A DNA stretch of 64,000 bases, taken from Perca fluviatilis. Its lineage: Eukaryota > Chordata > Actinopteri > Perciformes > Percidae. Each line of letters begins with the position of its first letter. Position 1 is the first letter of the stretch. Below are positions 30,644-42,933 of this stretch, one piece after another. The stretch spans positions 33,849,498-33,913,497 of the forward strand of contig NC_053112.1 in assembly GCF_010015445.1 (NCBI RefSeq), given 5' to 3'. The position numbers and the translations under genes are program-made. The notes beneath the pieces were generated by a model that saw only the letters and a list, made by a program, of their open reading frames with translations, made no database searches and was not told where the DNA came from.

Positions 30644-33600
30644 TGTTTTTTTACTAAAGCAGTATATGAAATCAGATGTATTACGTACCACCATTTAGTT
30701 GTTTTGTGTTATTTAAAATATTTATAAAATATCTGGTCATGCCAAACATAATCATTTTTTAAACAATGCAATTACTCATTTCAGTCACCAGGGGGGCAGT
30801 GCTCCTCTTTGCCTCAGCAAACTCCACATATGCGGTCAGACCCATCTGCTAAGGTGCTGATGGGGGGCCGAGACTGAGAGCTACATGGAAAAATATACAC
30901 CAAAAAAGCCACTTTGAAATGTTGCTCTTTTCATGAATACAGAAGTTGGGTAACCCCCCCCCCCAAGAGTAAAAAATGTTGGGCAACCCTCCCCCCAGCA
31001 AAGAATAAAAAGACATGACCCTCCCCTATCTTCCTCCGGTGGTCCATTCCATAAATACCGAACGGTCCCTAACTGCTAGTTTTGGTGGTGTCATTTGCTT
31101 TGCATTTTGCTTTGCAGTCTGTGGCCCAAAAGGTAATAGGTCACCAACCTAATGTTACTAAAACTGTTGACTTATGACAGCATCCAACATGCATTTTAGA
31201 TTCATGAGATGAGGGAAATGACATTACCACTAAATGAATAACACTTTTGCTCTGGTATTTTGAAGGGTTTATTAGAATAATAACAAATGTTCTGCAGCTA
31301 TTCATTTGGGTGCACTCATTTAGCAATTTAACATTAACACTAACCTTAGTACTGTATCACCATAGCAACTGCACAGGTGGTCATGAAACAATATTATAAT
31401 AATACCTTTTTTTTACGACCCAAAATGAACACTTTCAAATTCAGCAGACCTTGGTTGCTGCAGGGTTAGGGTGTTGGCCGACACATGTGATTATTTGATT
31501 TGAATGTAGACATTCAGGTGCGTATCACAATTTCTAAGGTTGTGATTTTCGAGGCTATTTATTGACTGAAGTGATGACGAGGCATGATTTTTTTTAATTG
31601 TATTTACATCCTGAAAAACTAAATCAAATAAAGTGGTTTGGTAAATTCAACAGCCAATGTTGCAGAGGTCGTAGGAACAAGCCCATTTCCTGACTCACAT
31701 TAGATGCAACCACAATTGTGCAGTCGAAAGACCACCAAGATCTCACTGTAACTCAACACACATTAACTGTATTTTAAATTCGATTTGCAGTCTAATCAGC
31801 CAGTTTAAAGCATGAACAAATGTTGGTTATGTCCCTGTGGAAATTCCCGTGAGCCCCCCAGCTGAGCGATGCTGTGCTGTTTTCCCCAGAGAACAAGAGG
31901 GTCACCTCAATGTAACTGAGAGGAAGGCTTTGACTGTTGTCTGTGTCTGTGTGCTGAACAGATTCTGTGGATGGGGTCCCAGAGTGGGGCACCGTTTGGG
32001 GACTCGCCTAGGGGACTTTTCAATGCTCAAAGGAGAAATCTGGAGGGGGTTGACTAAGGGAAACAGCCTGCCTGATCTGAACCTGTGTGCTGTTATTGAA
32101 CTTCTTTGTCATGGATTGTTTATAATAAACACGATTTTCAGCAGATAATTCATAAGTGTACCTAATGCTCTAACATCAGAAGATCCCCTTTGTAGTTTTA
32201 TCATCATTTCTGCAGCATGTGTCTAGAAGCAGTTTGAAGTGTTGCATACTGTCAATTAGATATTTAAAAAGCATGTCAAAGCATATGTGAGTGATGCTTC
32301 AACACAATTTTTCTGTTCAACCGCATATATAACAGTATTTATGTGAATCAGCATTTCTAAATAGATGAGTTTGGGTGGATATATTTCACTTATCTTTAGA
32401 AAACATTAAATGCACCATTGGTTATGAACAAGGGCTTGAAAATGCTTAATAAACGAGTGACCAAATGTATTTGACAATGCTGATATTGAGCCATCAGTTA
32501 TTTCTCAAAGTAGGCATTTTAATGTGCACATATGTGACATTAAGTCGATGCCGACAGCTTAAAAAGCATGAATGTGTTGAATGTATGTCAAGTATGGTAC
32601 AGACACTCCAGCTAGACACTGAAGGTACTATTTCTCGAGGGCACTGGTAGAAATACAACTACACACACACCTTGAGAATCCTTTAATCCTGTGATATGGA
32701 AGAGAGGATTTAAGCAATAAGAGTCTTAAAAATAACACCAAAGTGCCAATATAGGGCACTGATATGATACACCATTGCCGCATAGTCATGAAAAGTGATA
32801 TGCTTCAGCCTAAAGTAACTTCTACCAGTCTTGTCTCAGCACCACCACCACACATCTACCTATTGAAAGCATTAATGTCACACCGAATACGAATTACACT
32901 ATTAACAAATTCAGTGTGGCGTATCTCTGTGCATTTCTCGTAACTCACCTGTATGGTGGGAAATGGTTATGGGATAATTGTTATCCATTACATGTACCCT
33001 GGTTTTAGAGTGGGCCAGGTTGGGTTGTTTTTCAGATGGATAATTGGAGTCTCCTCTTTTACTTTCATAGTTCACTCTGAGTCACCTGCATGGGCGAACA
33101 GCTGATAAGCGACTCCAATACCGTCTCTCTGTGTGGTAATTGAGCTGCCAACAGACATCCAACCCACTGGCGGTTACTTGTATGACAGTCTTACTCGGTA
33201 TCTGCACTGGGTTTCAGATAGGGAGGTCATGCTGTGCCACTCAAAATGAGACAAGTCAAAAGCCTTCGCAGCCAATGTGTAAAATCTTCACTGCTATCAC
33301 ACTCCATCAGTTTTCTCCCTGTGCTTGGTGACATGAGAAATGGATGTACTATAACTGAGTTCTGCTGATAGCTGAGTGTGAGTAAAAATGCCAACGCTCT
33401 TGCACAGTATTTGCCAACATGTGTCCCTGCCACCATTTGGGAGCATTGAGCAAACGCCAGTTTTAGACTCTTGCCATTACAGTCACATTGCTGGCATGAC
33501 TGATTGAATGCTGAAAGTAAATGGATGTACTATATCTCTGAAGGTGAAGAGAGTGAAGGGTCTTCTTATGCCCCAACTTTGCTATTAGGTTGTGATAAGG

Positions 33601-35965
33601 AGTACTTAGCTCTTACCAGAAAAAGAAAATTGGAATGCTTATAATAAAATGATGATTTGGGATGGTTTCTATGATATACTACATGATTTTGGCGGTCAAA
33701 ATATTAGTAATATTAGTGCTAATAGTAGTCAACAGCAGTTTCATTACAACATGTCTACCACATGTCTTTCAGCCACATTTTTTAGTCCTACATCTGATGG
33801 AACAGATGTGTTTCCATTTCAACTGATGCAGCTGTCTACACATGATGGCTCACACTTGACGCAAACTTCATATCAAATGCACATGTGAGTCTATGATTGT
33901 GTATTTGGCTGTAAGCTCTGTCAAAATGCTTCATTGCAAGACATTGCTGTGGCTGAAATGATCCAGTGACACTGACTGAGGGCTGCTGCTGCTCTTTTCG
34001 GCAGTGTATAGACAAGGTTTTTGTAGCAGCAGCAACAGAGGTTCTTTGGGAGAGATGGGAAACTTTATGTGTAAGGGAGCTATATGTGTAGCTGTGCATA
34101 TAAATTCAATTTATTATTATTATTATTATTATATGCGTGTGAAAAATTGCTGACTCAGGGCATGTTTGAAGCAGTTGGTTAAGAGCAAAGGAATGGTAGA
34201 TTTAACCGAAAAAAGACATTTCTCCCCCTTAGATTTTGTACTCTGTGAGCGACCGCAGGCTCAGGTAAACATGTTGATATGAGATAAAGTATCTGTACAC
34301 AGTGTTTATAATACAATCCAAATGTTTTCAATAAAGGATTTTAAATTTCACTTGTACTGGAAGAGGATGAGACAGTAGAATCACTCCATATAAACCCTGC
34401 TGCTAAAATCGTGTGAAAATTGTGAGTGAGTGCCGGTCATTTTTAATTCTGGTTCAGATAACCACACCAGGAGCCAGAGTGGCTAATGTCACCAAGGCTG
34501 CATTACCAATTGCCAAGCGGGAAACTGCCTCGGGGCCTCAAATGCTCTAGACCTACTGTGTGTCAACTGATTGCTAATTCAATTGAAAATGTGTTTAGAA
34601 TTTGCACCCCTTAAGCACATATCAGCTGACATGATAAGGCCGGGGCCTTTAGCTGTGTCCTGCTTCATTACAAGATCTTGAGGCTGTCATAGAGAAGGTC
34701 CCCTGTGTCAAAATCCAGTTTTATATGCTCTATTTTCTTATTGCATTTTTTATTTTTTATTTTAAAACCACACAGCTGAACTGGAGTCAGAAAAATCATT
34801 TGTAAAAAAAAAAAAAAATTAAAAAAAATTAAAGGAATTGGTGGTTAAAGGGTGGTTTACGCACTGGGGCCACCATGCAGGTTAATATGGCCATGGGTTT
34901 CACCGATAACATCACCGGCTCTAGCCATCAGACACTAACTCCCATTTAAATGTCTGAAAAAAGCATACAAATTTCTCAAGGTGGGACAATAAGAAGAAGA
35001 TAGCTTACATGGCATTAATCAGTGCATGTTGCCCAGCAAGCACCTTGTATTATAAAAAAGTTACATTGTGGACTTTCAGAGGCAAAATTACAATGTAGTG
35101 ATTCAAGATTTTGATTTCGGTCATTGTACCAAAAACCTGCATGCTTTCAGCCATTTTTAGTGTTTACAAGTTTTCATACAAACTATTAGGGGTCGCTTGT
35201 AGATGGTTGAGATGCATGTGTACTGTATTTATTTTAAAAAAATAGATTTTTATACAAACTTACAGCATACTCATGGTAGAAAAACATTAACTAACCTAGC
35301 TTGAAATGTGTCAGATAAAAGCCCAAATGCCTTCTTTGTAGAATAAGTATTTGAAAGAACTGTGGTCAATGAATACTCAGAGGTATTCAAAACTCCTTCA
35401 GAACTGTTTAAATAGAACTCTACAAGCATACTGAAAAGCTCAGAAAGGACGTGTTTGGAAGATATATATTCAGTGGGTAAACACAGTTAAATCATAATGC
35501 TGTGGTGAGCAATTTTTTGTGAAGTAAATGAAGGTGTGATTAATTCAAGTAGCCTGGTTCCTGCTCTTGTGTGATTACCAGTGGGCCATGAATCATCCAC
35601 TGTACCATCCTGCACCTAAGTCTCATCCAACTGCATTACAGGAAGGGAAATTTTCTAATTAACTGTGGGTTAATTGCTCTAGCAGTTGATGCAAAGAGAA
35701 GGCTGTGCATCATGTGGAAATACGTTTTCTTTTAACTTTAAAGGGATTTAAGATCATCAGCTTTGCCAATGTAGCTTTTAGTGTGCAGAACTCGCTTTAA
35801 AAGTTTAAGGAAAATCTGGCTATTTTATGTATAGATTTTTTTATATTCTGAAAAAAAAGAGTGCACTTGGTTTTCATCTTGTATCCTGTTCAGTCTGTGT
35901 AAATAAACATACTGTCTGAGTCTGTTCTGGTTTTATTTTTTATTATTAATGGCAGTTATTTTTCT
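30641..35965. other. Long intergenic stretch, mostly without recognisable repeats
   Basis: Contains a C-run at 30955-30963, a (TTA)n run at 34111-34131 and A-runs near 34805. No frame carries a known domain. Two patches, 34430-34730 and 35550-35740, are of normal composition and repeat-free (see findings). Confidence 0.5.
34111..34131. repeat. (TTA)n microsatellite
   Basis: Seven TTA units in a row. Confidence 0.95.
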
Positions 35966-35969
35966 AACT

Positions 35970-37226
35970 TCGTTCGGTGTTTCACTATGAGAATCGCCTC
36001 GGCGTGACCAACTAAGGAAGCTCCAATGACATCACGTCTGTCCATGACAGACAGGTCAAACTGTGCTAGGGCCACGCCCCCTCATATAATCACAGTCGAC
36101 CGGCTCCTTGCAAATCATTCTCGCTTTCTTCCCGTGAAGAAAACTATAAGCTCCCTCAGCGCTTCTGGGCTAGCTTGGTTGGTTATCTGCTAAACAGTTC
36201 ACAGACGGACCGTTAAGGACTACGTCGCCGAACGCAGTTCCCGACCCAGTCTGGATTCGCTGAGTAAGTACTTCACAAGAAGTTTTACCTTGTGGTTACA
36301 CACTTGAAGCAGTGTCCGCGTCAAGGCGAACTGCTTCTTCTTTGGCAAGTCAGTGTTTGTACCTGGAGTGAGCTAACGTGTTACGACGAGCTAACTCTTA
36401 CGGTACACTGATAACGTTAGCTCGGGCTAAACCCTGTGTGCTAATCTTGCCGACTTACTGGCTAATGTGTTGCGACGCGCCTGCTAAGGTTGTTTATTTA
36501 CGCCGATCTTCTTCCTTTCCAGTACCATGTCCTCAGCAGCGGCCCCCGCCAAAGGGCCGGAGCCAAAGGCTAGTGAGGCTGTATCCCGCCTGTGCCCCGC
36601 GTCATGCGGGGCATCCATCTCGGGCAGGGACCCTCACCCGATGTGCATAGCCTGAATGAGCATTAAACATGCTCAGGCAGCGCTGGTTGACCCCCGGTCG
36701 TGTGCCCACTGCGCGTCAATGACGGAAAAGATACTGGAAAGGCGTCTGAGAGTGGCCGTGGCCAACAGTCATGACACATGTCTGTCAGGAACCACCCCAA
36801 AAGCCACAAGCAGTACCCATCAGCCGCGAGCTACACCTAGCTGGGCGGACATGATGGACGAGGAGTCCCCTGCCATGCCTCCACTTTTCGAGGACCTCTT
36901 CGAAGTGGAACTGGGCGGTGAGGACGCAGAGGGCAATGCCATCTCTGATATCCTCGACATGGATGGAATGGAGGACGAGGAGGAGGACTCCACATTCCCC
37001 ATTCCACAGTCAAGGCCTCCTAGTGCAACCGACACTGCTCCCCCAGTGGACAGCAGCTTGTAAGAGGTCTGTAAGCGGACCGCGGCCAAATTGGGAATAC
37101 AATGGCCGGCAGCCCAGGACCCCGAGGGGGCAGCGAGAGACCTATACGACGGCAAGAGGCTCCCACCTGCCCAGCCGCCTGCGAAACAGCTTCTTCTGGC
37201 GGTGCCTGCCTGCATGAAGGAAATGA
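35970..37226 (+). mobile_element. 5' part of a DIRS-type retrotransposon
   Basis: A GC-richer segment consisting of about 550 bp of leader (from about GAATCGCCTCGGCGTGACC at 35991) followed by a Gag-like frame from 36527. Homology to the known fish DIRS Gag frame ends at about 37223 (PACMKEM), after which the sequence is AT-rich and unrelated. The tyrosine recombinase, RT/RNase H and methylase-like regions of a complete DIRS element are missing. Boundaries are approximate; assignment rests on recognition of the Gag-like protein. Confidence 0.65.
36527..37225 (+). pseudogene. DIRS Gag-like protein, two in-frame stops
   Basis: A single frame from ATG 36527 (MSSAAAPAKGPEPKASEA) through about 233 codons, interrupted only by TGA at 36653-36655 and TAA at 37061-37063. 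The first stop lies in a Cys-rich segment (RLCPASCG, HPMC, then CAHCASM), where a Cys codon is expected. The second lies between SSL and EVCKR. An acidic middle (FEDLFEVELGG, MEDEEEDSTF) and a basic/Pro-rich end (KRLPPAQPPAKQ) follow. The Cys/His cluster may bind zinc. No known enzyme motif. Two single-base changes explain both stops, so the copy is fairly young. Confidence 0.68.
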
Positions 37227-37229
37227 GCT

Positions 37230-38320
37230 TTGTTTTGCTAGTTTTACATATCTTACCCGGCAAGCATTTCGTGTTTAGCCAAGCATTAGTATAAAATGTA
37301 AACCAATGTTACTCACATTCCTTCATGATAAATGTGTCTGGATAAATGATAAATAACTGATTTATTGTGGCATAAAAGCTGCACCTAATTATCAAATTTT
37401 GTTAATTTTCATAAGAAAAGAAATAGATTTGTGAGATTGAAATATCTAATGCAGAGTTGTGCCATGGCTCTGTGTGGGCTGATTTTGCCAGCGGAATGTC
37501 CAGATAGCAAAAAATTGGGAATTCATTTTTACTAGACTGACACTGCCAGAAGAGAGAAGAACTAAAGCTCTAACAGTAAAAAGCAACTGAAAAGATTTTA
37601 CTGTAAATGACAGCATAATGAAATTATAAACCTTTTCATCCGTTGCACACTTTTTCATTTTTACTCATTTTTTATTTCAGAATTGAATTGTATAGGACCC
37701 TTACATCATATAGAACACGTGAACATGAGTGCAAAACCCCTCGCATCTCAATTCTGTGGCACTGCAGAAGGCATTTATTTGTATTTGAATTCTATTTGTG
37801 AGTTGAGGGGGGGATATCACAGGCTGTTCCATATCACCTCTGATAAGGAAATGTATTATTCTGTGAATGTTTCCGTTGATGAAAACAGAGATACCTCTGT
37901 GTGTTTGTTTATGTGTGTGTGTGTGGGGTTGTGTGTGGGATAGTATGTGTGTGTGTGTGCGTGTGTGTGTGTGTGTCCCAGGCAGATATTTCAGTGCAGT
38001 TTGTATTCAACATTACATTGTATGATGATGTACTGTATATGCATATTGGAATTCTTCTGGTCTGGTAACATCTTGTAATAACAAGTACAAAACCCTTCGG
38101 AGACAGACGTCTTTCTTTCTGGTGATTTCAATCTTGTTTCCACATCTGCGTATCTCCTTTCGAACAATGATTCAAATATCACAGCCTCACCACAGTAAAT
38201 TCGTGAGCCATTATTCCACATCACTTTGCCCAATTATTATCAAAATTGCACAAGACATATACATGGTTCTGCTGCTGTGGAGAAAGGTTCATCAGGTTTG
38301 TTTGGTCCCTATATCCACAA
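37230..38320. other. Intergenic DNA with an imperfect (GT)n
   Basis: AT-rich except for the GT-rich stretch at 37899-37977. No gene seen. Confidence 0.5.
37899..37977. repeat. Imperfect (GT)n microsatellite
   Basis: GT-rich run with several interruptions (GGGG, GGGATAGTA, GC). Confidence 0.9.
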
Positions 38321-38321
38321 C

Positions 38322-38725
38322 TTTCCTTCAGGGATTGCTCCGTTGCCGCCGGAAATTCTGCGGGATGTCACTCTTTTCGGCCGGATGTCCGTCCCCTTCC
38401 GCTTTCTTTGTGTTTGGAATTTTAAACTCCGGTGGATTTCTGAGGACTATGGTTAACTGCTCCTCAGATTTCTGCAGGGTAAATCCAGACAGCTAGCTAG
38501 ACTATCTGTCTAATCTGAGTTTTCAAAACAAGTTCCTTCCCGAGCCTATTTTGCAGAGGCATCAAGGCTCTGTCTGGTGCTTAGCGCCACCACAGACGAT
38601 TGTGATTGATATAAAGAAATGCCAATAAAACAGAGCACATTTTTCTCCCATCCCAGAATGCTGTGTGGACTAGCCAGACCCTCCTCCGCAGCGCTGTGGA
38701 TCAAGGTCTGGCAAAGCAAGACTAC
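38322..38725 (+). repeat. M1 family element (copy d), with extended 5' part
   Basis: Most complete 5' side of the family: CCTTCCGCTTTCTTTGTGTT, ACTCCGGTGGATTTCTGAGG, then the standard landmarks, ending in the hairpin region 38673-38712 (GCCAGACCCTCCTCCGC, right arm partly decayed to CAAGGTCTGGC). The middle GTACACATGTTCCACC part seen in copy b is deleted here. Confidence 0.85.
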
Positions 38726-39160
38726 ATTCGTCCAAGTGACGATGACAATTCTGTCACACTATCAATTTAATAAATATTAGAGTTATGGAGGATTGATTTA
38801 CATTGCCTTATAACAAGGTGAGTTTTGAAGCTAAACAGGTAACTGTAGTGTATCATGAGTAACCATGGTAGTGTGACTTACAATACACCGCACTAATTTG
38901 CCAAATGTTATGCATTGCCATGACACAGATGCTGTTCTCATCATCATAAGTCTGCATTGACATTCTTCTATTTTCACCTACACTGCTGAGAAAGATAAGG
39001 CCCCATTTTTGCACATTGCATACTGAATACATTTACAAGTAGGAATGCAACTCTACATCTCTAATGTTATTAGTGCTGTACACCATATGAATTATGTACA
39101 GTACAGTAGAGTAGTGTAGTCAAATCAAGTGCAGCAACACCAATAACAGTAATATACTGT
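38726..39160. other. Intergenic DNA, no gene seen
   Basis: No recognised repeat or domain. Confidence 0.5.
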
Positions 39161-40077
39161 GGGCCCTATGATTGCAATTGCGCAATCAGCGCAATTGCCT
39201 TTGTACACCGACGCATGTATCGTTCCTATTTTGCACCCGACGCACAGCGGACTTTTCCCTCCACAGACGCACGTCGGTAAATTAGGGAATGTATTTGCGC
39301 TCCAGGGGGCGGTTCAGCGAAAAGAGGAGGCGTGTTCCGGCGCAAACGTTATGTGGTTCTATTTTGCAGTTTCAGAAAACAATTCCACCACTGACCAGGA
39401 AAAACCTGGTCTAAAGTCAGTGGCGCTAGTCTAAAGTCAGTAGTGCGTTATTCAGATGCTATTTTAGGGACGAATGCTTGGCCATAATGTAGTGTGTGCA
39501 CAACGCGCATACACTTCTCTCATCTACAGCAGTTCCCATTTTTGAAAACCATACATAATTGGAATCTGGTGAATATGGAGTAATGCGCGATGCGCTCCTG
39601 GTGGAGCGGGTGGATGAAGATGGAGTTGAGGGAGGAGGAAGGGGCACAACAGGTGCAGGTGGTGCGTTTGGAGGCCCACGCTCCATGGCTGCAGCAATCC
39701 TCTCCAGACTTGAGGTGATACGCCCGAGAGGCCGCAGCAACATCGCCGCCTGGCCAAGACGGGCATTTATTACTTTGCCGCATCCTAGACAGCTCCCGCT
39801 GGCGTGCACCAGGCAAATCCGCCGTCATAATAGCAGTCCGCCATGGAACAAGCGCGCCTGCTCTTAAAGGGAATGTGAGATGACGCTCTGATTGGTTATT
39901 TTCACGTTACGCCCAAACCACACCTAGCTACTTCAGACCAACCCATTTAAGATTTGCGTCGGGCGCAAGAGTCATTTATCCCGCCGGTATAATAGCAACA
40001 GCGCCAGAGATCCGCCCACAAAGCTACTTGCGTTTGGCGTTTCATACTTGCGTTTCAGATCATTAAAATAGGGCCCT
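39161..40077. mobile_element. PIF/Harbinger-like nonautonomous element
   Basis: Ends in GGGCCCTA on the left and TAGGGCCC on the right, with an interior rich in GCGCAAT, GACGCAC and TTTGCG(C/T) words. The AAACGCAAGT-type subterminal motif (40026-40056) and the GGGCCCTATTTTAA terminus are, from memory, typical of fish Harbinger elements. A GT flank (TGT) occurs on both sides but is too short to count as a firm target duplication. The HARBI1-type nuclease is missing. Confidence 0.6.
39459..39828 (-). pseudogene. Minus-strand coding remnant of the Harbinger-like element
   Basis: Two overlapping minus-strand frames: one starting MTADLPGARQRELSRMRQ at 39828, and another with ITSSLERIAAAMERGPPNAP followed by a Pro/Ser-rich tail. 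'LERIAAAME' looks like the short coiled segment at the C-terminus of the Myb/SANT-like second protein of Harbinger transposons, which helps bring the nuclease to DNA. That role is inferred, not shown. No Trp-repeat Myb domain is visible in what remains. Confidence 0.4.
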
Positions 40078-40149
40078 GTGTGTTAAAACATACACAAATG
40101 ACAAAAAGAACAGACACTTTCATGTTGTTGATCTTAAACTTGGGAGGAG

Positions 40150-40198
40150 ACCCTGAACAGGACAAGCAGATATCAATAATGGATGGATGGATGGATGA
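40150..40198 (+). repeat. LINE-type 3' tail ending in (GGAT)n
   Basis: ACCCTGAACAGGACAAGCAG followed shortly by AATGGATGGATGGATGGATGA. I know this phrase as the 3' end of a common fish retroelement family. Only the tail is left. Confidence 0.55.
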
Positions 40199-41383
40199 TT
40201 TAAAAACAAGTAAATATTTGTCATGCAATAATCAGTCTTCTAAAGGTTATGATTTCACCTGCCTGTAGGCTGCCACTGGTAAAGTATAACAAGGTAGAAA
40301 TGTTTCTTGTAGTGTATTCAGTTAATAACACCACTTTAAAAGAGAGTTGAGCAGCACATCAAATAATAGATTATGCATGTAAATGTATTTACTCTGACAT
40401 ATAATTAGCTTACTGTACTACCCCCTACTAATGTTCATGAATCTGCATTTTGCTAATGTCCAAATGTCCATATAGTGTTACAGTTATGTTGCATTTAGCA
40501 ACTGGTCACAGAAGCTGCAATTGACAAATAAATATTCCCTTTACATAGCCCCAAAACGAACAAAATGTAGTAAAAGTCAACAATATGTGTAAAAGTGTAA
40601 AACAAAATAGAAAGCTTTATATATTTTCTCTAATCAGTTGGTTAACAAAAGAAAAAAAAAGTGTTTCAAATGTTTCCTTTACCCCTATTCACTTGATAAA
40701 TTAAATGAAAAGTTAATGTACCTTTTTATCTTTCACTATGTTGTCTAGGACAACTATTGGGTGGTGAATTTTCCAATGCTGTATAGCAACACTACGGCAA
40801 TTTATTATATTCACAGATATTTAAAAATCCCACAGTCCCTACTCCACAGGGTACAGTAAGTTTTCATTTTGTAAATCGTTTGTACTACAAACACCTAACC
40901 ACCTGCTGACAAGAAGGAGGTGTGTCAAAGGCCATAAAGAATCCCTCTAAAACTCATTAGGGAAGATTCTGTTGAGAATGGTGTTGATGAGAACAAATGT
41001 CATTAACATCAGTTTTCTTTGACTCCGACTCACTGGAATATAACATGAGTCTTAAGGTGTGTGTGTGCCATCAGGAGGGCTTAGTTGGGAGGATGGAGTG
41101 GATGATATCCAATTAAATACAGAAAATGCTGGTCAATGTGGATGGACTGATGAAATTCTGGTGAAATGTTGTACTGATAGTAATATATTCCAGCAAGCAG
41201 GCGATACAATAACCAGAGGTAGAGCAGTATCTGCCCAGTTTGTGAGAAAGATGTCCAGACAATTAAATCCATTTCCAAACCAATTACAGATAGTGACACT
41301 GAAAGAGGTATGTGGGCGTTCAGGCTCTGGCTGCTATTGTACCTGTATACATTGGGTACACAATAACTGGCTGCTGACAAATA
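40199..41383. other. Intergenic DNA, no gene seen
   Basis: AT-rich. The 146-codon frame at 41059-41499 has no domain and runs into the Tc1 end, so it is not called. Confidence 0.5.
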
Positions 41384-41410
41384 TATATACAGTATATATA
41401 TATATATATT
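41384..41410. repeat. Short (TA)n tract abutting the Tc1 end
   Basis: TATATACAG followed by TATATATATATATATT, immediately before the transposon terminus. Confidence 0.85.
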
Positions 41411-41830
41411 CAGTACAGGCCAAAAGTTTGGACACACCTTCTCATTCAATGTGTTTCCTTTTTATTTTCATGACTATTTACATTGTAGATTCTCACTGAA
41501 GGCATCAAAACTATGAATGAACACATATGGAATTATGTACTTAACAAAAAAGTGTGAAATAACTGAAAACATTTGCCAAACTTTGCTTTTTTATTAATAA
41601 GGGAAAAAATTCCACTAATTAACCCTGACAAAGCACACCTGTGAAGTGAAAACCATTTCAGGTGACTACCTCATGAAGCTCATTGAGAGAACACCAAGGG
41701 TTTGCAGAGTTATCAAAAAAAGCAAAGGGTGGCTACTTTGAGGAATCTAAAATATAAGACATGTTTTCAGTTATTTCCAAATTTTTTGTTGAGTACATAA
41801 TGCCATATGTGTTTGCTATAGCTAGACTTT
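41411..41830 (+). mobile_element. Tc1/mariner remnant, right terminal repeat missing
   Basis: Begins with the well-known fish Tc1 terminus CAGTACAGGCCAAAAGTTTG, and TTGGACACACC follows. About 200 bp of left inverted repeat runs straight into the last codons of the transposase (MKLIERTPRVCRVIKKSKG at about 41673-41730). The stretch GGCTACTTTGAGGAATCTAAAATATAAGAC after it is typical of the 3' flank of the gene. Nearly all the transposase and the right terminal repeat are gone. It sits at a TA tract, the usual Tc1 target. Confidence 0.82.
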
Positions 41831-42020
41831 CCTGATTAAAAGAGAATGGGAGTAGAGTTGAATAGATTGGAAGTAGATACAATAGAAAGAAAATCTTGAA
41901 AGTACAACACATGTTAAAAAAAATTAAGTAAAACCTACCACAATATAAATTATGTTAGAATATCAAGACAGCATTTGCCTACATTTTTGCAGATCATTTT
42001 TCGACCAACACACAAATACA

Positions 42021-42057
<37 letters not shown>

Positions 42058-42578
42058 GAGCATCTTTAGAAGTATCACTTTTTAGCCACACTAGCGGCTT
42101 GGCTCTATGGATGGCAATGTCAGTCTGAGTTTTTGTTGGTAGATCAGTCTACCTATTTGAACCAGAACAAAATATTGGTTTAACATTGGTTTTTAGTCAG
42201 ATTTCAATGTTTTTTTTCTTTCTTTTCTATTTGTTCATGTCGAAACGTATTTCCATGAATTGTTATACAGGCACTTATGGTCCCCTGAGGATGAATCAGT
42301 GTTGCCAACTTCCCATCATCCTCAGCTGCACTGTGTGCTTAGTGGTTATTAGCAAATGTAAAATGACAGGTTGTTAGCATTGTCATCATAAGCATGTGTT
42401 AGCATGCTAACCTTACATTTAGCTCAAAACACCACTGTGCCTCAGTTTAACCTCACAGAGCTGCTTGACTCTTACTCTTGATTTAATGTACATCCCTTCA
42501 ACATGACATGTTGACGAACAAATGAGGAGTGAAACATGTAAGCATGTTGGCATGATGATATTAGCAATCAGCACAAAG
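41830..42578. other. Intergenic DNA with (ATT)n
   Basis: Contains the (ATT)n run 42021-42057. 42297-42309 reads CAGTGTTGCCAAC, the terminal sequence of the hAT-like family at 42579, but with no family sequence behind it. Confidence 0.5.
42021..42057. repeat. (ATT)n microsatellite
   Basis: Twelve ATT-type units in a row. Confidence 0.96.
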
Positions 42579-42857
42579 CAGTGGTGCCAACTCTTTTCCA
42601 ATGAAAGTAGCTAGTACCAGCTCCAAAAGTCGCTAAAAGTAGCTAGATGATGTCATATGCTCATTTGCATATTTGTGATGTCATTATGCAATCAATTGCA
42701 TAAAGCTTAGTGGTTGTGTCAGCAAAGTAGATAGAAAGAAATAGAAATATTTAGCCAAATAATCACAAATTAAATACAGGAATTAATTTTACCTCATAAT
42801 GAATGAATGAAAGAATGAATGAAGAAATTTATTTCAGACATATCAAAATAATCCAAA

Positions 42858-42860
42858 CAA

Positions 42861-42926
<66 letters not shown>
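42858..42926. repeat. (TA)n microsatellite
   Basis: TA run with two small interruptions, ending ACACACAT exactly where duplicated segment A begins. Confidence 0.95.

Positions 42927-42930
<4 letters not shown>

Positions 42931-42933
<3 letters not shown>

Noticed and set aside
31837..32148. 103-codon frame followed by AATAAA, considered as a small gene or LTR
   Set aside because: The protein resembles nothing I know, and no LTR pair, primer-binding site or second exon is visible.
41059..41499. 146-codon plus-strand frame
   Set aside because: It runs through a TA tract into the Tc1 terminal repeat, so its length is fortuitous.
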